Assembly (NCBI GenBank): GCA_032433765.1
Contig: JAVIAB010000024.1
Location: 15,483,126 to 15,547,125, forward strand
Length of the DNA: 64,000 bases
DNA from: Megaustenia siamemsis
Taxonomy: Eukaryota > Mollusca > Gastropoda > Stylommatophora > Ariophantidae
Reading direction: 5' to 3'
The notes beneath the pieces are model-generated. The model was not told the DNA's origin, searched no databases, and worked only from the letters and a program-made list of their open reading frames with translations. Positions 31,401-37,855 of this stretch are shown one piece after another. Within the stretch, counting starts at the first letter, position 1; each line of letters starts with the position of its first letter. A program made the translations under genes and the position numbers.

Positions 31401-33188
31401 CGCAGCCTTATGCTATAGTCATGAGAACGCCTGCACGAAAGACATTGCCTACGAAGCTAATTTTTTAGTTAGCTGAGTGGCAGTGTTCCCTAGCGTTTGG
31501 CTTTTCGTGGCAAGGCGATGTGCCACTGAGTACGGGTTCAATCTTGCTTTGGTCCATATTTTTTTCTGTTGTTGATTATTTGTCAATTTTTCCGAGTGCT
31601 GTAAACATACCTCTTCCTCTGAATTGGTTCGCTGATTATCGCCTCGGAAGTTTCCCTCTATAATAATATTCATTTATTATTATTTGTCTCCATGGTTGAT
31701 GGGCCTGGATTCATATTGAAATGTGCAAGAGATTTCTAGATAGTGATAATGGCAGACAAGACACACATTTTTGGACATCATTATTACATATAATGCTATT
31801 TTTATTAAGAAAAACTCCTTATATATGTTATGGGATCATGTTATGTTTAGTATAAATAAAACATCTCTTGTACAAATAATGTTGTATTTAAACAAATACT
31901 TATTATAATAAAATCACAACACCATGGTTACATTTGATAAAATATTGAAAACTGCTAGAACAAATATTCAGATAAGAGAGGGAGTATCTTGGTCTACGCC
32001 CTATGAGCCGGCTACGGCTCAAAAGGTCAATAGATAGATGGTTACATTATTTCATTGTAATGATTTGACCATCCAATGGAGAGATTGTTAGATGTTCCTC
32101 AAACCATAAAACATGTGTATTTTCATCAGCTCAGATTTCTCTCTATGTTGAAGATCTATTTCAGTGATAAGAGTTATAGAGTCATGATAGAACTTCACTT
32201 GATACTTGTGGTCACAGCTGTCTACTTGATCTTTTTACATCTAATATTTGGTATAGAAGTTTACCAAAGAGAATAACAGCCTATTGTATCAGTTTGTGGC
32301 TTAACACTAATCTTCTCTTTGATTGACCAGTATCATCTTTTTTTTTATTCAGGTCTTAATGAGGGCCTAATTTTATATTTCATTGCTTTCAATGTATTCC
32401 TTGTTAGTCAGTTTTAATTCTATCCTGCATATATAGTCAGATTATCATGTGACTATTCTTCTTGTATTTTTCAAGAAATACATTTTAGATAATCGTGTTG
32501 CATATCTGATCCTATAGTCTCTTAAAACTTTAAATATTAGTACTCAGAGAATCAAGTATAACAACATTGATTGTTGCAGATCCAGTTTATCCAGATGTGG
32601 CGGACATTATATGACATGTTCATGGACTCGCATGAGGAACAGAAGCTGTATCAGAGTCTGGCAACTGTTGGAACACTCCTGCTGCAAATTGGTGAAGTTG
32701 GGAAGAGACTTCATGATACTAGCTCAAGTTATGCTGCTTCAGATACCAAGAAGCTCAATCAAGCTGTAGAAAAGGTGAATTTATCTGGTGAAGGGGAGGC
32801 CGAAACAGCAGAAGAGGCTGGAAAGATTACAAATATTCAAGATTCTGAAATTTCTTCTGCTACAGATGATGAGGAAAATGATAAAGTTGAGGCAGATCAA
32901 GAAAATGTAAGGACAGATGAATTATCAAAGCCATCTTTTGAACAACAAACGAAACCAGCTGAACAACATGCTGCTTGTGAGATTTCAGAAGGTACATCAT
33001 TGAGGAATACAGGCAGACCTGATGCTGATTGGTCAATTTCTTTTGAGCAACTTCTGGCTTCTGTGCTTACAGAACCTCCACTTGTGGATTTCTTTGAAAG
33101 AGTCTATGACACAACTGATGCTGTTGCAGCCCTTAGGAGTCAGAGAATGATGCCTAAAGTTCCATCATCTTCAGACATTAAACTTTGA
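12507..33188 (+). CDS. TBC1D9-like: TBC1D9/TBC1D8-type Rab GTPase-activating protein, C-terminal part, spliced gene
   Basis: Proposed join: 12507-12713, 17087-17197, 18754-18852, 21953-22141, 24165-24342, 25618-25680, 26354-26656, 28338-28435, 32580-33188. The pieces join in phase to 618 residues and a stop. Residues 1-69 are the end of the TBC domain (GKVIFQVSMTILD), which in this family accelerates GTP hydrolysis by Rab GTPases on membranes; the catalytic arginine and glutamine fingers and the N-terminal GRAM domains would lie upstream of what I can find. Residues 205-216 (DENGDNMINFKE) form a canonical EF-hand loop with all acidic ligands. Residues 284-383 are an acidic, low-conservation linker. 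Residues 417-430 (IQFIQMWRTLYDMF) and the end (WSISFEQLLASVLTEPPLVD) match the conserved C-terminal block of the TBC1D8/TBC1D9 group. Which paralogue it is cannot be decided here. Introns are up to 4.4 kb and full of repeats. Confidence 0.9.
13347..13618 (-). mobile_element. Short non-autonomous element with an L-E-like tail, copy 1
   Basis: A 272-bp insertion flanked by TATTATTTATAT at 13335-13346 and 13619-13630. On the - strand it ends CGGTTCGAAAGGACAATAG and GATAGATAG, the same terminal block as L-E (CGGCTCGAAAGGTCAATAG), so it looks like a SINE-type element that borrows the L-E tail. No coding capacity and no clear tRNA head were seen. The flanks are themselves repetitive, so the duplication is less certain than elsewhere. 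Confidence 0.7.
14089..14360 (-). mobile_element. Same short element, copy 2 made by the 742-bp duplication
   Basis: Nearly identical to 13347-13618, differing at a few bases (for example near 14277 and 14343). It was copied with its flanks rather than inserted independently. Confidence 0.75.
14704..15073 (-). mobile_element. Two-headed composite SINE: a second tRNA-like unit fused in front of SINE1
   Basis: A single insertion bounded by a perfect 13-bp duplication, TATTTGACCGGTA at 14691-14703 and 15074-15086. Reading the - strand it holds a complete tRNA-like unit (15071-14995), a 30-base linker, and then a full SINE1 (head at about 14964, body to 14704). Both units carry Pol III A and B boxes. 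Because one pair of duplications encloses both, they moved as one transcript. Confidence 0.9.
14995..15071 (-). repeat. tRNA-like unit, 77 nt, front half of the composite SINE
   Basis: The ends pair perfectly over 7 bp (GGTGTCC with GGACACC) like an acceptor stem. TAGCGCAATCG fits an A box and GGTTCGTACCC a B box inside a paired T arm. The anticodon arm has a mismatch and no CCA or normal 3' trailer follows, so I treat it as a SINE head or tRNA pseudogene and not a working tRNA gene. Confidence 0.75.
15701..16637 (+). mobile_element. L-C LINE with YADD motif, (GAT)n tail and 12-bp duplication
   Basis: Begins inside the RT domain (QGSVLSPDLFSLYNEH), has the catalytic YADD at 15850-15861 just after an in-frame stop, then KKKGLSLNSKKTEVM, LKYLGTVITSDGRC, CYIEPTLTYGSKSWT and GKIKGKRDHGRQREK. 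Several stops are present. TGATAATAAAAA at 15689-15700 and 16638-16649 flanks it. Confidence 0.9.
16650..17086 (+). other. End of intron before the second exon
   Basis: A trace of the minisatellite, then unassigned sequence, then a T-rich tract and acceptor TTTCAG ending at 17086. Confidence 0.5.
17087..17197 (+). CDS. TBC1D9-like exon 2 in window
   Basis: 37 codons, phase 0 at both ends: CTVDISNIIHSSCQKFGSIS followed by a RLKHRLNVVQ end. This matches the segment just after the TBC domain in the family (pattern VDI..LI..SY.KFG...). Acceptor TTTCAG, donor CAG|GTGTGT. Confidence 0.88.
17347..18206. repeat. Intronic minisatellite, 29-bp unit, about 29 copies in two variant blocks
   Basis: The unit is ACCATGAACTTTGCTAGCCC plus AGGTAGAAG. 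The left third uses the CTCAGAAGGAAG version, then a TTAGCCCAGGTGGAAG block, then a homogeneous CTAGCCCAGGTAGAAG block, which records successive expansions. Confidence 0.95.
18470..18694 (+). mobile_element. L-E 3' fragment with tail
   Basis: Corresponds to the last 190 bases of the L-E copy at 12-2032, including GGCGAGATTTGATAAAATGT and CTATGGGCCGGTTACGGCTC, ending in GATAGATAG. It is more GC-rich than the other copies because more of its CpGs survive. Confidence 0.82.
18754..18852 (+). CDS. TBC1D9-like exon 3 in window
   Basis: 33 codons, phase 0: GIEDSVKKNILRNVAVYTKF followed by GKELEDLYLMFK, matching the family pattern LEDTTKR..VR.I....F...ELE.LY..FK. Acceptor TTTGCCAG, donor AAG|GTAGAC. 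It lies 59 bp after an L-E tail and 26 bp before a SINE1. Confidence 0.9.
18879..19137 (-). mobile_element. SINE1 copy with perfect 12-bp duplication
   Basis: ATTAGTTGATAA at 18867-18878 and 19138-19149 flanks it. Antisense to the host gene, starting 26 bp after the exon 3 donor. The B box has lost one base (GTGGGTTCGAACC). Confidence 0.94.
19240..19460 (-). mobile_element. Short element with L-E-like tail (related to 62500-62640)
   Basis: On the - strand it ends CTTTGGCTTCAAAGGACAAT followed by a GGAT-type short repeat, again the shared terminal block. The body (ATCTTTGCTATCCAGTGTCA and GACCCACATTATACC) recurs at 62560-62620 and in part at 54340 and 59050. Confidence 0.6.
19500..19925 (+). 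mobile_element. L-G LINE 3' end with zinc-finger-like C terminus
   Basis: Shows KDGKRPKGRPVLRYKDVCRA, then after stops CSFCGQICLSNIGRFSHERS, a C2H2/C2HC-like finger typical of the C terminus of one LINE group, followed by the conserved 3' untranslated block (ACTACTGACTTATCATGATT). Related copies: 36150-36610, 44360-44465 and 60560-61215. Confidence 0.75.
19948..20204 (+). mobile_element. SINE1 copy with perfect 14-bp duplication
   Basis: TATTTATCCTTTTG at 19934-19947 and 20205-20218 flanks it. The A box is intact; the anticodon-arm region is slightly altered. The T-rich tail lies inside the duplication. Confidence 0.94.
20219..20535 (-). mobile_element. LINE RT-domain fragment
   Basis: The - strand reads LDDMALLTHSYQHIQEKKDK, corresponding to the segment after the catalytic DD of an L-G-like reverse transcriptase. 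No active-site motif is intact. Confidence 0.6.
20736..20870. repeat. CT microsatellite with interspersed CA
   Basis: About 130 bases of CTCTCT with CACTCT interruptions. It keeps several frames open artefactually. Confidence 0.95.
20880..21170 (-). other. Unrecognised 95-codon open frame
   Basis: The - strand is open from about 21159 into the CT run. It is basic and contains LLPCRKIGDNQRLRKANLNK and KQIADFM. It has no family that I recognise and no credible splice sites; a decayed mobile-element ORF is the likeliest explanation. Confidence 0.25.
21175..21790. repeat. Intronic minisatellite, about 30-40 bp units
   Basis: Units of the type GATATGAGATATGACTAACA plus CAGATACACACTAA. Units on the left are heterogeneous, those at 21590-21760 nearly identical. 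Confidence 0.93.
21953..22141 (+). CDS. TBC1D9-like exon 4 in window
   Basis: 63 codons, phase 0: EEYLTSCYWRINRQIETTDK, then YDQYKIDFDQFRTFF and SPWATGQYASALALRTFR. The SCYW motif, the Y(R/K)IDF.QF motif and the tryptophan of SPWA are family hallmarks just before the EF-hand. Acceptor TTTTATAG, donor AGA|GTAAGC. Confidence 0.92.
22400..22490. repeat. TA then CA microsatellite
   Basis: About 70 bases of TA followed by a short CA run. Confidence 0.95.
22770..23180. repeat. U1-related unclassified repeat
   Basis: The part around ACAATTAAGAGGT and a following TCGTA(C/A)-rich block recurs at 56940-57020, next to U1. Boundaries and class unknown. Confidence 0.35.
23181..23550. other. Unassigned intron sequence
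   Basis: Nothing recognised. Confidence 0.4.
23552..24047 (+). mobile_element. L-F LINE, 5'-truncated, 134-codon open frame
   Basis: Encodes RMAKCYIFSIFLYGAETWTL, WIYRRIGRIGWKEKKTNNEV, FLGHVKRHNSLLKVILERK and a KRGRGRLTW block, then a stop and the (GAT)n tail. It ends 117 bp before the EF-hand exon. Confidence 0.88.
24165..24342 (+). CDS. TBC1D9-like exon 5 in window: EF-hand
   Basis: 59 codons plus one base: LLDENGDNMINFKEFVSALG, then VTKRMKLLYLLHLPP. The loop DENGDNMINFKE has D1, N3, D5, I8 and E12, a complete Ca2+-binding EF-hand. Acceptor TTCTTCAG; the donor AAG|GTTGGT is weak but keeps the phase with the next exon. Confidence 0.92.
24343..24914. other. Intron sequence, decayed LINE trace
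   Basis: Around 24500-24690 a weak LINE 3'-end pattern is visible; nothing firm. Confidence 0.3.
24915..25327. repeat. Intronic minisatellite, 45-bp unit, about 9 copies
   Basis: Unit TTGTTTTAATTTTCATTGAA, ATAACTAATGAAAAAAATGC, TGTGA. Confidence 0.95.
25618..25680 (+). CDS. TBC1D9-like exon 6 in window
   Basis: Phase 1 to phase 1: IEVTSDAADFFDDTDTITVE. An aromatic/acidic FFDD matches FFED in vertebrate TBC1D9 after the EF-hand. Acceptor TTTCACAAG, donor GAGG|GTAGGT. Confidence 0.8.
25770..26236. repeat. Intronic minisatellite, about 36-bp unit, about 13 copies
   Basis: Unit CATGTCATATATGATGGTGC plus CCACTATAACATTTAA. Confidence 0.95.
26354..26656 (+). CDS. TBC1D9-like exon 7 in window: acidic linker
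   Basis: 100 codons, phase 1 both ends, beginning GGIVITPRPIEIKADISSAV and continuing rich in E, D and S, for example VAVKVEEVATDD. Probably disordered. Acceptor ATCACAG, donor AAAG|GTGAGT. Confidence 0.85.
26885..27196 (-). mobile_element. SINE3 copy (tRNA-derived, old)
   Basis: The - strand head ends near 27190 with TCTAGAGGTAAGATGC and a B box GGTTTGATTCC; the body contains the block GCACATTAAAGAAACC. Related: 41095-41225 and 53790-53965. Confidence 0.65.
27197..27410 (+). mobile_element. Strongly diverged SINE1/2 relative
   Basis: AGCAGTTAGTGAACTGGCCT and the GGTTCACACCCTTTTAAATA region align to the SINE1 head and body; the boxes are destroyed. Confidence 0.5.
27575..27920 (+). mobile_element. 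Decayed LINE C-terminal fragment
   Basis: Frames show VMKRKMKFDEHISLAKIIL then GTVRGGKR, the end of a LINE polymerase. The same family is seen antisense at 39890-40010 and 48290-48430. Confidence 0.55.
28338..28435 (+). CDS. TBC1D9-like exon 8 in window
   Basis: Phase 1 in, phase 0 out: KLTKIHFPIKINPRLIRGPQ then KEEIANLPRMNQ. The end corresponds to the (D/E)LP.(L/M)NQ motif before the conserved C-terminal block. Acceptor CTTTCAG, donor CAG|GTTAGA. Confidence 0.85.
28436..29245. other. Intron sequence with decayed LINE traces
   Basis: A GRPRKRLTFGILET-like end lies near 28855-28900 (+) and a second decayed trace near 29060-29220 (-). A TA-rich microsatellite is near 28720. Confidence 0.35.
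29246..29495 (-). mobile_element. SINE1 copy
   Basis: Head near 29490 with A box AGCTCAGTAGTTAG and B box GGTTCGATCCC. CpG positions are decayed, so older than the others. Confidence 0.88.
29540..30740 (-). mobile_element. L-B-like LINE, decayed, split by a U4 insertion
   Basis: On the - strand INELLFADNKVLIVENKE (catalytic DD changed to DN) is near 30640-30690 and the C-terminal part (SKYLGTTFTEDGML, then a KAGVSLRDKQ-type block) lies at 30090-29540. The middle is interrupted at 30119-30575. Confidence 0.7.
30119..30575 (+). repeat. U4 element, with an inverted 5' segment
   Basis: Matches the - strands of 62981-63403 and 55030-55395. The 3' end is GGGGCCTTCCATAACCAAAT plus a second CCATAACCAAAT, a short-repeat tail. 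Its 5' 40 bases (CATGAACTTCTGGTATATGG and GGATAGGCGGCAGGAAC) are in the opposite orientation to the same block in the 63-kb copy. Confidence 0.7.
30925..31689. mobile_element. Palindromic SINE dimer, family P copy 1, perfect 14-bp duplication
   Basis: Two nearly identical arms, about 30925-31240 and 31313-31640, are reverse complements (GTATGTTTACAGCACTCG at 30943-30960 pairs with 31593-31610), separated by about 70 bases. Each arm contains a tRNA-like head with an A box TAGCTGAGTGG and a decayed B box, the two heads facing the centre. CCATGGTTGATGGG at 30911-30924 and 31690-31703 is a perfect 14-bp target-site duplication. The right end carries an extra 50 bases and a TTATTATTATT-like tail. 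It lies in the last intron of the TBC1D9-like gene and its transcript could form a long hairpin. Confidence 0.88.
31935..32037 (+). mobile_element. L-E 3' tail with 11-bp duplication
   Basis: Only about 100 bases of the 3' end including CTATGAGCCGGCTACGGCTC. ATGGTTACATT at 31924-31934 and 32038-32048 flanks it. Confidence 0.85.
32049..32579. other. End of last intron, nothing recognised
   Basis: AT-rich; ends with the acceptor TTGTTGCAG at 32571-32579. Confidence 0.5.
32580..33188 (+). CDS. TBC1D9-like terminal exon with stop
   Basis: 202 codons and a TGA. It begins IQFIQMWRTLYDMFMDSHEE, continues SLATVGTLLLQIGEVGKRL, passes through an acidic region rich in E, D and S, and ends with SISFEQLLASVLTEPPLVDF and a short tail. 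The first and last blocks are the conserved C terminus of the TBC1D8/TBC1D9 family; the middle is variable in all members. Phase 0 entry after TTGTTGCAG. Confidence 0.94.
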   Translation: MQFIQMWRTLYDMFMDSHEEQKLYQSLATVGTLLLQIGEVGKRLHDTSSSYAASDTKKLNQAVEKVNLSGEGEAETAEEAGKITNIQDSEISSATDDEENDKVEADQENVRTDELSKPSFEQQTKPAEQHAACEISEGTSLRNTGRPDADWSISFEQLLASVLTEPPLVDFFERVYDTTDAVAALRSQRMMPKVPSSSDIKL

Positions 33189-33247
33189 ATATTACTTTTA
33201 CATTTTGTTGCATCACAAAAGATTACAACAAATACAACAGTAATCAC

Positions 33248-33298
33248 AATAAAATATATTCTTCCTTTTATTACCATATAAAAGTATTATGCAATAAA
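33248..33298 (+). promoter_or_regulatory. Candidate polyadenylation signals
   Basis: AATAAA at 33248-33253 and again at 33293-33298, 60 and 105 bases after the stop codon of the TBC1D9-like gene. Confidence 0.65.
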
Positions 33299-34088
33299 AG
33301 TAATATTTATTATCACTAATTTTGTCATCTGGTGTGATTAAGTAAAACTTCTAAATATTCTATTGCTTTATTTGCTTATGCTGTTGGGAGCTATTATTTA
33401 CTTTGCACTTGAAACAATTTCAGATATTTTCAATATTTATTTAATTCCATTGAAATTATTTCTCCACAATTTCATTCATATCGAAGGCAAACCATAATTC
33501 ACTTGCCACTATCCGCTATGCAAACAAATTATTTGTTAAATTCTGGTTCAAGATGATGGGATAAAGTTTGTGTTCTATTGACTGTCATAGGATTTGTGTT
33601 AGAGGCTAATGATTTGCAGCTCTCTTTTGTTGATCACCTTGCTGAAGTCAACCGGAGGTTACATGTTGAGGATTCTGCACTGATGCTGTGGAGTTTATAC
33701 ACTTGGGTGCAGTCTTTTCAATGGATCAGGCAGTATGAGTATGTACTTCATTGTCAAGTCTTTATATGTACTACAAGGGCTTTGAGAGCTGTTCTGTAAC
33801 AAAATAATCACCAAGGGATTTTCATTAGCTGATTACTTTCAGGTTTCTCATGTGGATCACTGTGTCTAGTCAACTGAAGGTGCAATTTTAAGGATTCGGG
33901 GCCAATGCTATGGTATTCATGCATGTGGCTGCAGTCTTTTCAGTGAATCAAACTTTATGGTTGCATTCATTGTTGTCAAACATTGTGCATGCTATGTGAT
34001 GGTGTTGAACGATGTGGCTATGTGATAGACAGGTCATTTATCTTAATGTTCTAAAATAAGAAAACCAATATGAAGATTTTTTTCTGAT
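33299..34088. other. Intergenic sequence, possible degenerate internal duplication
   Basis: GTGCAGTCTTTTCA-type blocks near 33705 and GCTGCAGTCTTTTCAGTGAA near 33930 suggest an old partial duplication. No gene recognised. Confidence 0.35.
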
Positions 34089-34104
34089 GTTCTTAAATCT
34101 GCAG

Positions 34105-34182
34105 CCTTGGTTTGACTTCCAAATCTTCAAGTTTAGAGTCCAAGTCTTCAAGTTTAGAGTCCAAATCTTCAAGTTTAGAGGG
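34105..34182. repeat. Short tandem repeat, 21-bp unit, about 3.5 copies
   Basis: Unit CTTCAAGTTTAGAGTCCAA(G/A)T. Confidence 0.9.
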
Positions 34183-34280
34183 ATGTTGCCAAAATTGAAC
34201 AGTGCTACAGGAAGAGCAGGGAAGACTTGTGAATAGCATAGTTTTATTTTTCAGCCATTTCATACAGCTGAATTTGCTGA

Positions 34281-34910
34281 TCATGCATCATAAAAAAAAA
34301 CTAGACAAAATTGAAACAAGTACAACATTTCAAATACTTGGGCACAATAATTACATCAGATGGGAGATGCACCACAGAAATAAAAAGCAGAATAGCTCAG
34401 GCCAAAATAGCATTTCAGAAAATGAAAAATATCTTTTGGAACAAATCTATGTCAATAAAAATAAGAAAGAGAGTTCATCGGTGCTATATAGAACCAATTC
34501 TGACCTATGGAAGTGAATCATGGACAGTAGACAAACAAATGAAAAGACGATTAGAGGCCACAGAGATGGGATTTCTCAGGAGAATGTTGAAAGTTCCCTG
34601 GACAGATAAAAAGACCAATGAGGAAGTTCTCAAAGAGGCCAACACAAAAAGGGAGCTCTTAAAAAACATCAGAAAGAAGCAATCAACATTTTTCGGGCAC
34701 ATCATGAGAAGAGGAAAGTTGGAATACTTGGTTACAACTGGCAAAATAAAAGGAAAGAGAGATCATGGACGACAAAGAGAGAAAATACTGGATAGCTTAG
34801 TGTCATGGCATGGAAAACAGTCAACAACAGAACTGATACGATGCACTGTAGATAGAAGATTGTGGAGGGACATGATCACCTACGCCAACCGGTATGGTAC
34901 ATGATGATGA
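34281..34910 (+). mobile_element. L-C LINE, 5'-truncated, intact 197-codon C-terminal frame
   Basis: The open frame 34311-34904 encodes VQHFKYLGTIITSDGRC, CYIEPILTYGSESWTVD, MKRRLEATEMGFLRRMLKVP, RKKQSTFFGHIMRRGKLEY and ends RRLWRDMITYANRYGT with a stop followed by GAT repeats. TGAATTTGCTGA at 34269-34280 and TGAATTTGTTGA at 34911-34922 flank it. The copy at 15701 has stops where this one is open, so this insertion is probably younger. Confidence 0.92.
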
Positions 34911-34922
34911 TGAATTTGTTGA

Positions 34923-35390
34923 GGAGGAGATTTAAGCACTTATGGACACTTGTTCAATGTGTGATGAACGTAATCTGCCGAATTACTCACGTACACAATG
35001 TTGTACAGAAACGGAACAAAAAAATGAACAGGTATAGTGATATATGATAATCTTTGATTTTTCTGGTGCATCATATTTCTTCTACAAGTATATCCATTTA
35101 AGCGAATCTCTCAAATAAGTCACTTCATATTTGTATTTTACTTTTTTCTTTGTTTCTCTTGTTGTAATAATTTTTGTATTTTATTGCTCAGAAACATGGA
35201 GTGTGATAAAAGAGTGGCAACTATAAGAAAGCAGGCTTTCTACTTGGTTGCTTATATATAATATAGGGACTGAAACAGTATGATAGAACATCTAGTGAGG
35301 AACACAACATGTTGAAGGCCCAGCAGCGAAGTGCCTAGCATGCTTGTCTACTGTTCACATTGGTCTCCAAATAGAGTGAATTGTTTTTTC
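34923..35390. other. Intergenic, nothing recognised
   Basis: No frame or repeat partner seen. Confidence 0.45.
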
Positions 35391-35560
35391 AGACCGTGCA
35401 CAGTTTTTAAGGTTCACCCAACCTTTGAAAATGGGTACCAGAGATTTTCTGTGAGAAATGAAGTCAGTCTGGAGTAATACTGACCACTTCATCTATAAAT
35501 GTGTCATTGATCATGAAATATGGACACTTACACCGTAACAACTTATTCATTGCAAGGCAT
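35391..35560 (+). mobile_element. SINE1/2 body fragment, headless and diverged
   Basis: AAGGTTCACCCAACCTTTGA then GGGTACCAGA and the ACTGACCAC block match the SINE body. Confidence 0.55.
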
Positions 35561-35846
35561 GACCCATCATTTTTCATGACCTCATTTTTGTAATGAGCAA
35601 ACATAACTAACTCAACACGTGAGAGAAGTGGAGGGAAGATGGTAGTACTCAGTCTGACATATTTTTAAAAATCAGCACAAAAAATTGCAAGACGGGGGCT
35701 TTTCTTGAACAACAGGGATGATGGAAGAAGCAAAATAATATTCTAAAACAAGCAGAGAAGAGAGTTTGAAACAAGTTATAAGGGAAATAGGTAGTTGATA
35801 TATAAGGTTGCAGACTGTGGAAGATGCATGGCATGAGAATAAGAAG

Positions 35847-36060
35847 TAAAAAAAGTAAAGTGCATCAGATAAGCTTTGTGGCATATGGTCTTAATGCTCT
35901 GATTTCCCCATGATCGTTGAAGCACATTTATGGGTAATGTGATTAGTGCCTGGCCACTTGATTTCCCAAGTAAAAATCTCAAATACCAATATCCAGCTGC
36001 TAAGTGAATGCCAAAGCTGTGTGGTCTGAGACAAAATTGGCTACATTTGGCATTTGATTT
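35847..36060 (-). mobile_element. Diverged SINE relative
   Basis: AAAAAAGTAAAGTGC at the left, GGGTAATGTGATTAG and the TTTCCCAAGTAAAAATCTC block in SINE order on the - strand; the head is unrecognisable. Confidence 0.5.
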
Positions 36061-36149
36061 CAACTGGCCAGTATAATAATAATTATATGACCTTTGGCAT
36101 TTTGACAGATGGTTCATAGTAAACAAGAATAAGTCACTAGTTTGGTAAA

Positions 36150-36610
36150 ATATTAGTGTCTTATGCTGGATGCTATTTTACTGAACAGCTTCTCTTGTGG
36201 CTCAATCTGTCAATATTGGGTAGACAGATCGATCCACAGAATGAACTAGATGTATTTGATCTCCTTTTTCCTGCACCTTATATCTTCTTAATTTGACATC
36301 AATGTTTCCTCAAATGTTCCTATGCTGTTTTTTTTATTTTTGTTCTTCATGTGCTACGATCTGCAGCCAGATTTTCCCAGTTTCTTTCACTGATAGAGAA
36401 TTCACTCAAAGAAGTCCTGGTCTGCCCTTTAGTCTCTTTCCATCCCCAAGTTTGCTATACAATATTTGTTTTGGAATATGATTGTTTTCCATTCTACTTA
36501 CATGACCCAGCCACCTTGGTCTCCGACTCCTAAATGTTATCATCATTGATGTGGGTTTGGCTCATTGTAAGACATTACAGTTGGTTACTTTTTTGGCCAG
36601 CATATAAGCA
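36150..36610 (-). mobile_element. L-G LINE 3' fragment
   Basis: The - strand reads SRRPRWLGHVSRMENNHIPK and GDGKRLKGRPGL, then a decayed zinc-finger end. 36160-36200 contains the L-G finger region antisense. Confidence 0.65.
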
Positions 36611-37314
36611 CACTACTTCACCACTGTGCAGTTTTTAATAAAAAGAAGAAAAGGCAGATGTAGCTCAAAGGATGAGATAAAAATATTATCCAAAATCAGA
36701 AAGATTAACAATTGGGATAGGTTTGTTGAGTACCTGTTCTTTGTGAAAATTTATTATTTTCTAAATATTTTGTTAGCTTTATTGCTATCTAATACGACTT
36801 TGGTTATTGTTCTTTGCTTGTAATAATATCTTCATAAATAATTTTATTGTAGTGTTCAAGAATTTGTTAATAACCATTTTGGTCATTATTATTTTCTTTG
36901 CTTGTGAAAAATATATTATATTCATGGGAATATACATTTTAAAATAATTTAGATTTCCTTGTATCTGTTTTTATCACTGTCAGTTTTGTGTCTTTGCCAA
37001 TTTTTGGTAAATTAGTTATAAATTATATTATAAATATAAATTATTATGTTAAAAAAAGGACAACAATGCCACTGTAAAAATAATTTACACTTGCATATAA
37101 CTGAATTCACACATTAACATTAAAAAAAAAATTTCTTCTTTACATGTTTTTCCACAAAAGCTCTTCTTCTTTTATTAAGGTACATTCAATTAAATGATTA
37201 ATGCTTTAACGCACAGTTCATAAACTCATATAAAATACTTTTACACACAAATTTTGTGAAGTAACTTTTGTGTAAGCATGTTAAGATTTTTCTTGAGTTC
37301 AATTTCTATTAATA
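36611..37314. other. AT-rich intergenic sequence
   Basis: No gene or repeat recognised; contains the left duplication of the next SINE1. Confidence 0.5.
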
Positions 37315-37579
37315 AGTAAAAAGAAAAGTAAAGTACCCCAGTCACGCCAAGTGGCGTATAGGGAATATGGTGTTAGTGACCATAAATTTTACAGACCTTC
37401 GGCACATGATTTTTGGGGTAATGTGGGTACTGGGTATTACGCCCGTACCGCTTTACTTTCCCAGAAAAAAATCCGGCACCCATTTAAGGCAGGGTCAACC
37501 CAGAAGCCGTCGGTTGGGATCAAACCCTACCTCTTGTCCTTCGTAGTCCAGTTCACTAACCACTGAGCTATCGCGGCTC
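37315..37579 (-). mobile_element. SINE1 copy with 15-bp duplication
   Basis: CAATTTCTATTAATA at 37300-37314 and CAATTTTTATTAATA at 37580-37594, one mismatch. Head near 37575 with intact A box. Confidence 0.93.
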
Positions 37580-37855
37580 CAATTTTTATTAATAGCAATA
37601 GCAATATTTTATGAGTTAATTTGTACAGAAATCAATTTTCTATTTAATGAAATTGTTGAATAATTTTGTGGTAGACAGATGCATATAGTATAACAAATCA
37701 ATACCTGAATTAATCAACTAATCCCTTTCAACAATTATTATTTATTAGATCTTGTGTTAATTCATGCAAAACACCCAATTATTATTCTTCTGTTGTGGTC
37801 ATCATTAATTCTGACTGAGATTTTGAATATGTATAAATCTTGCTAACGGCTGAGT
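37580..37855. other. AT-rich sequence, nothing recognised
   Basis: No feature seen. Confidence 0.45.

Noticed and set aside
32076..32276. 66-codon frame just before the last TBC1D9-like exon
   Set aside because: AT-rich intron sequence with no splice-compatible ends and no family resemblance.
33578..33799. 73-codon frame after the TBC1D9-like stop
   Set aside because: Lies past the stop and poly(A) signals, and part of it is an imperfect duplication in the intergenic sequence.
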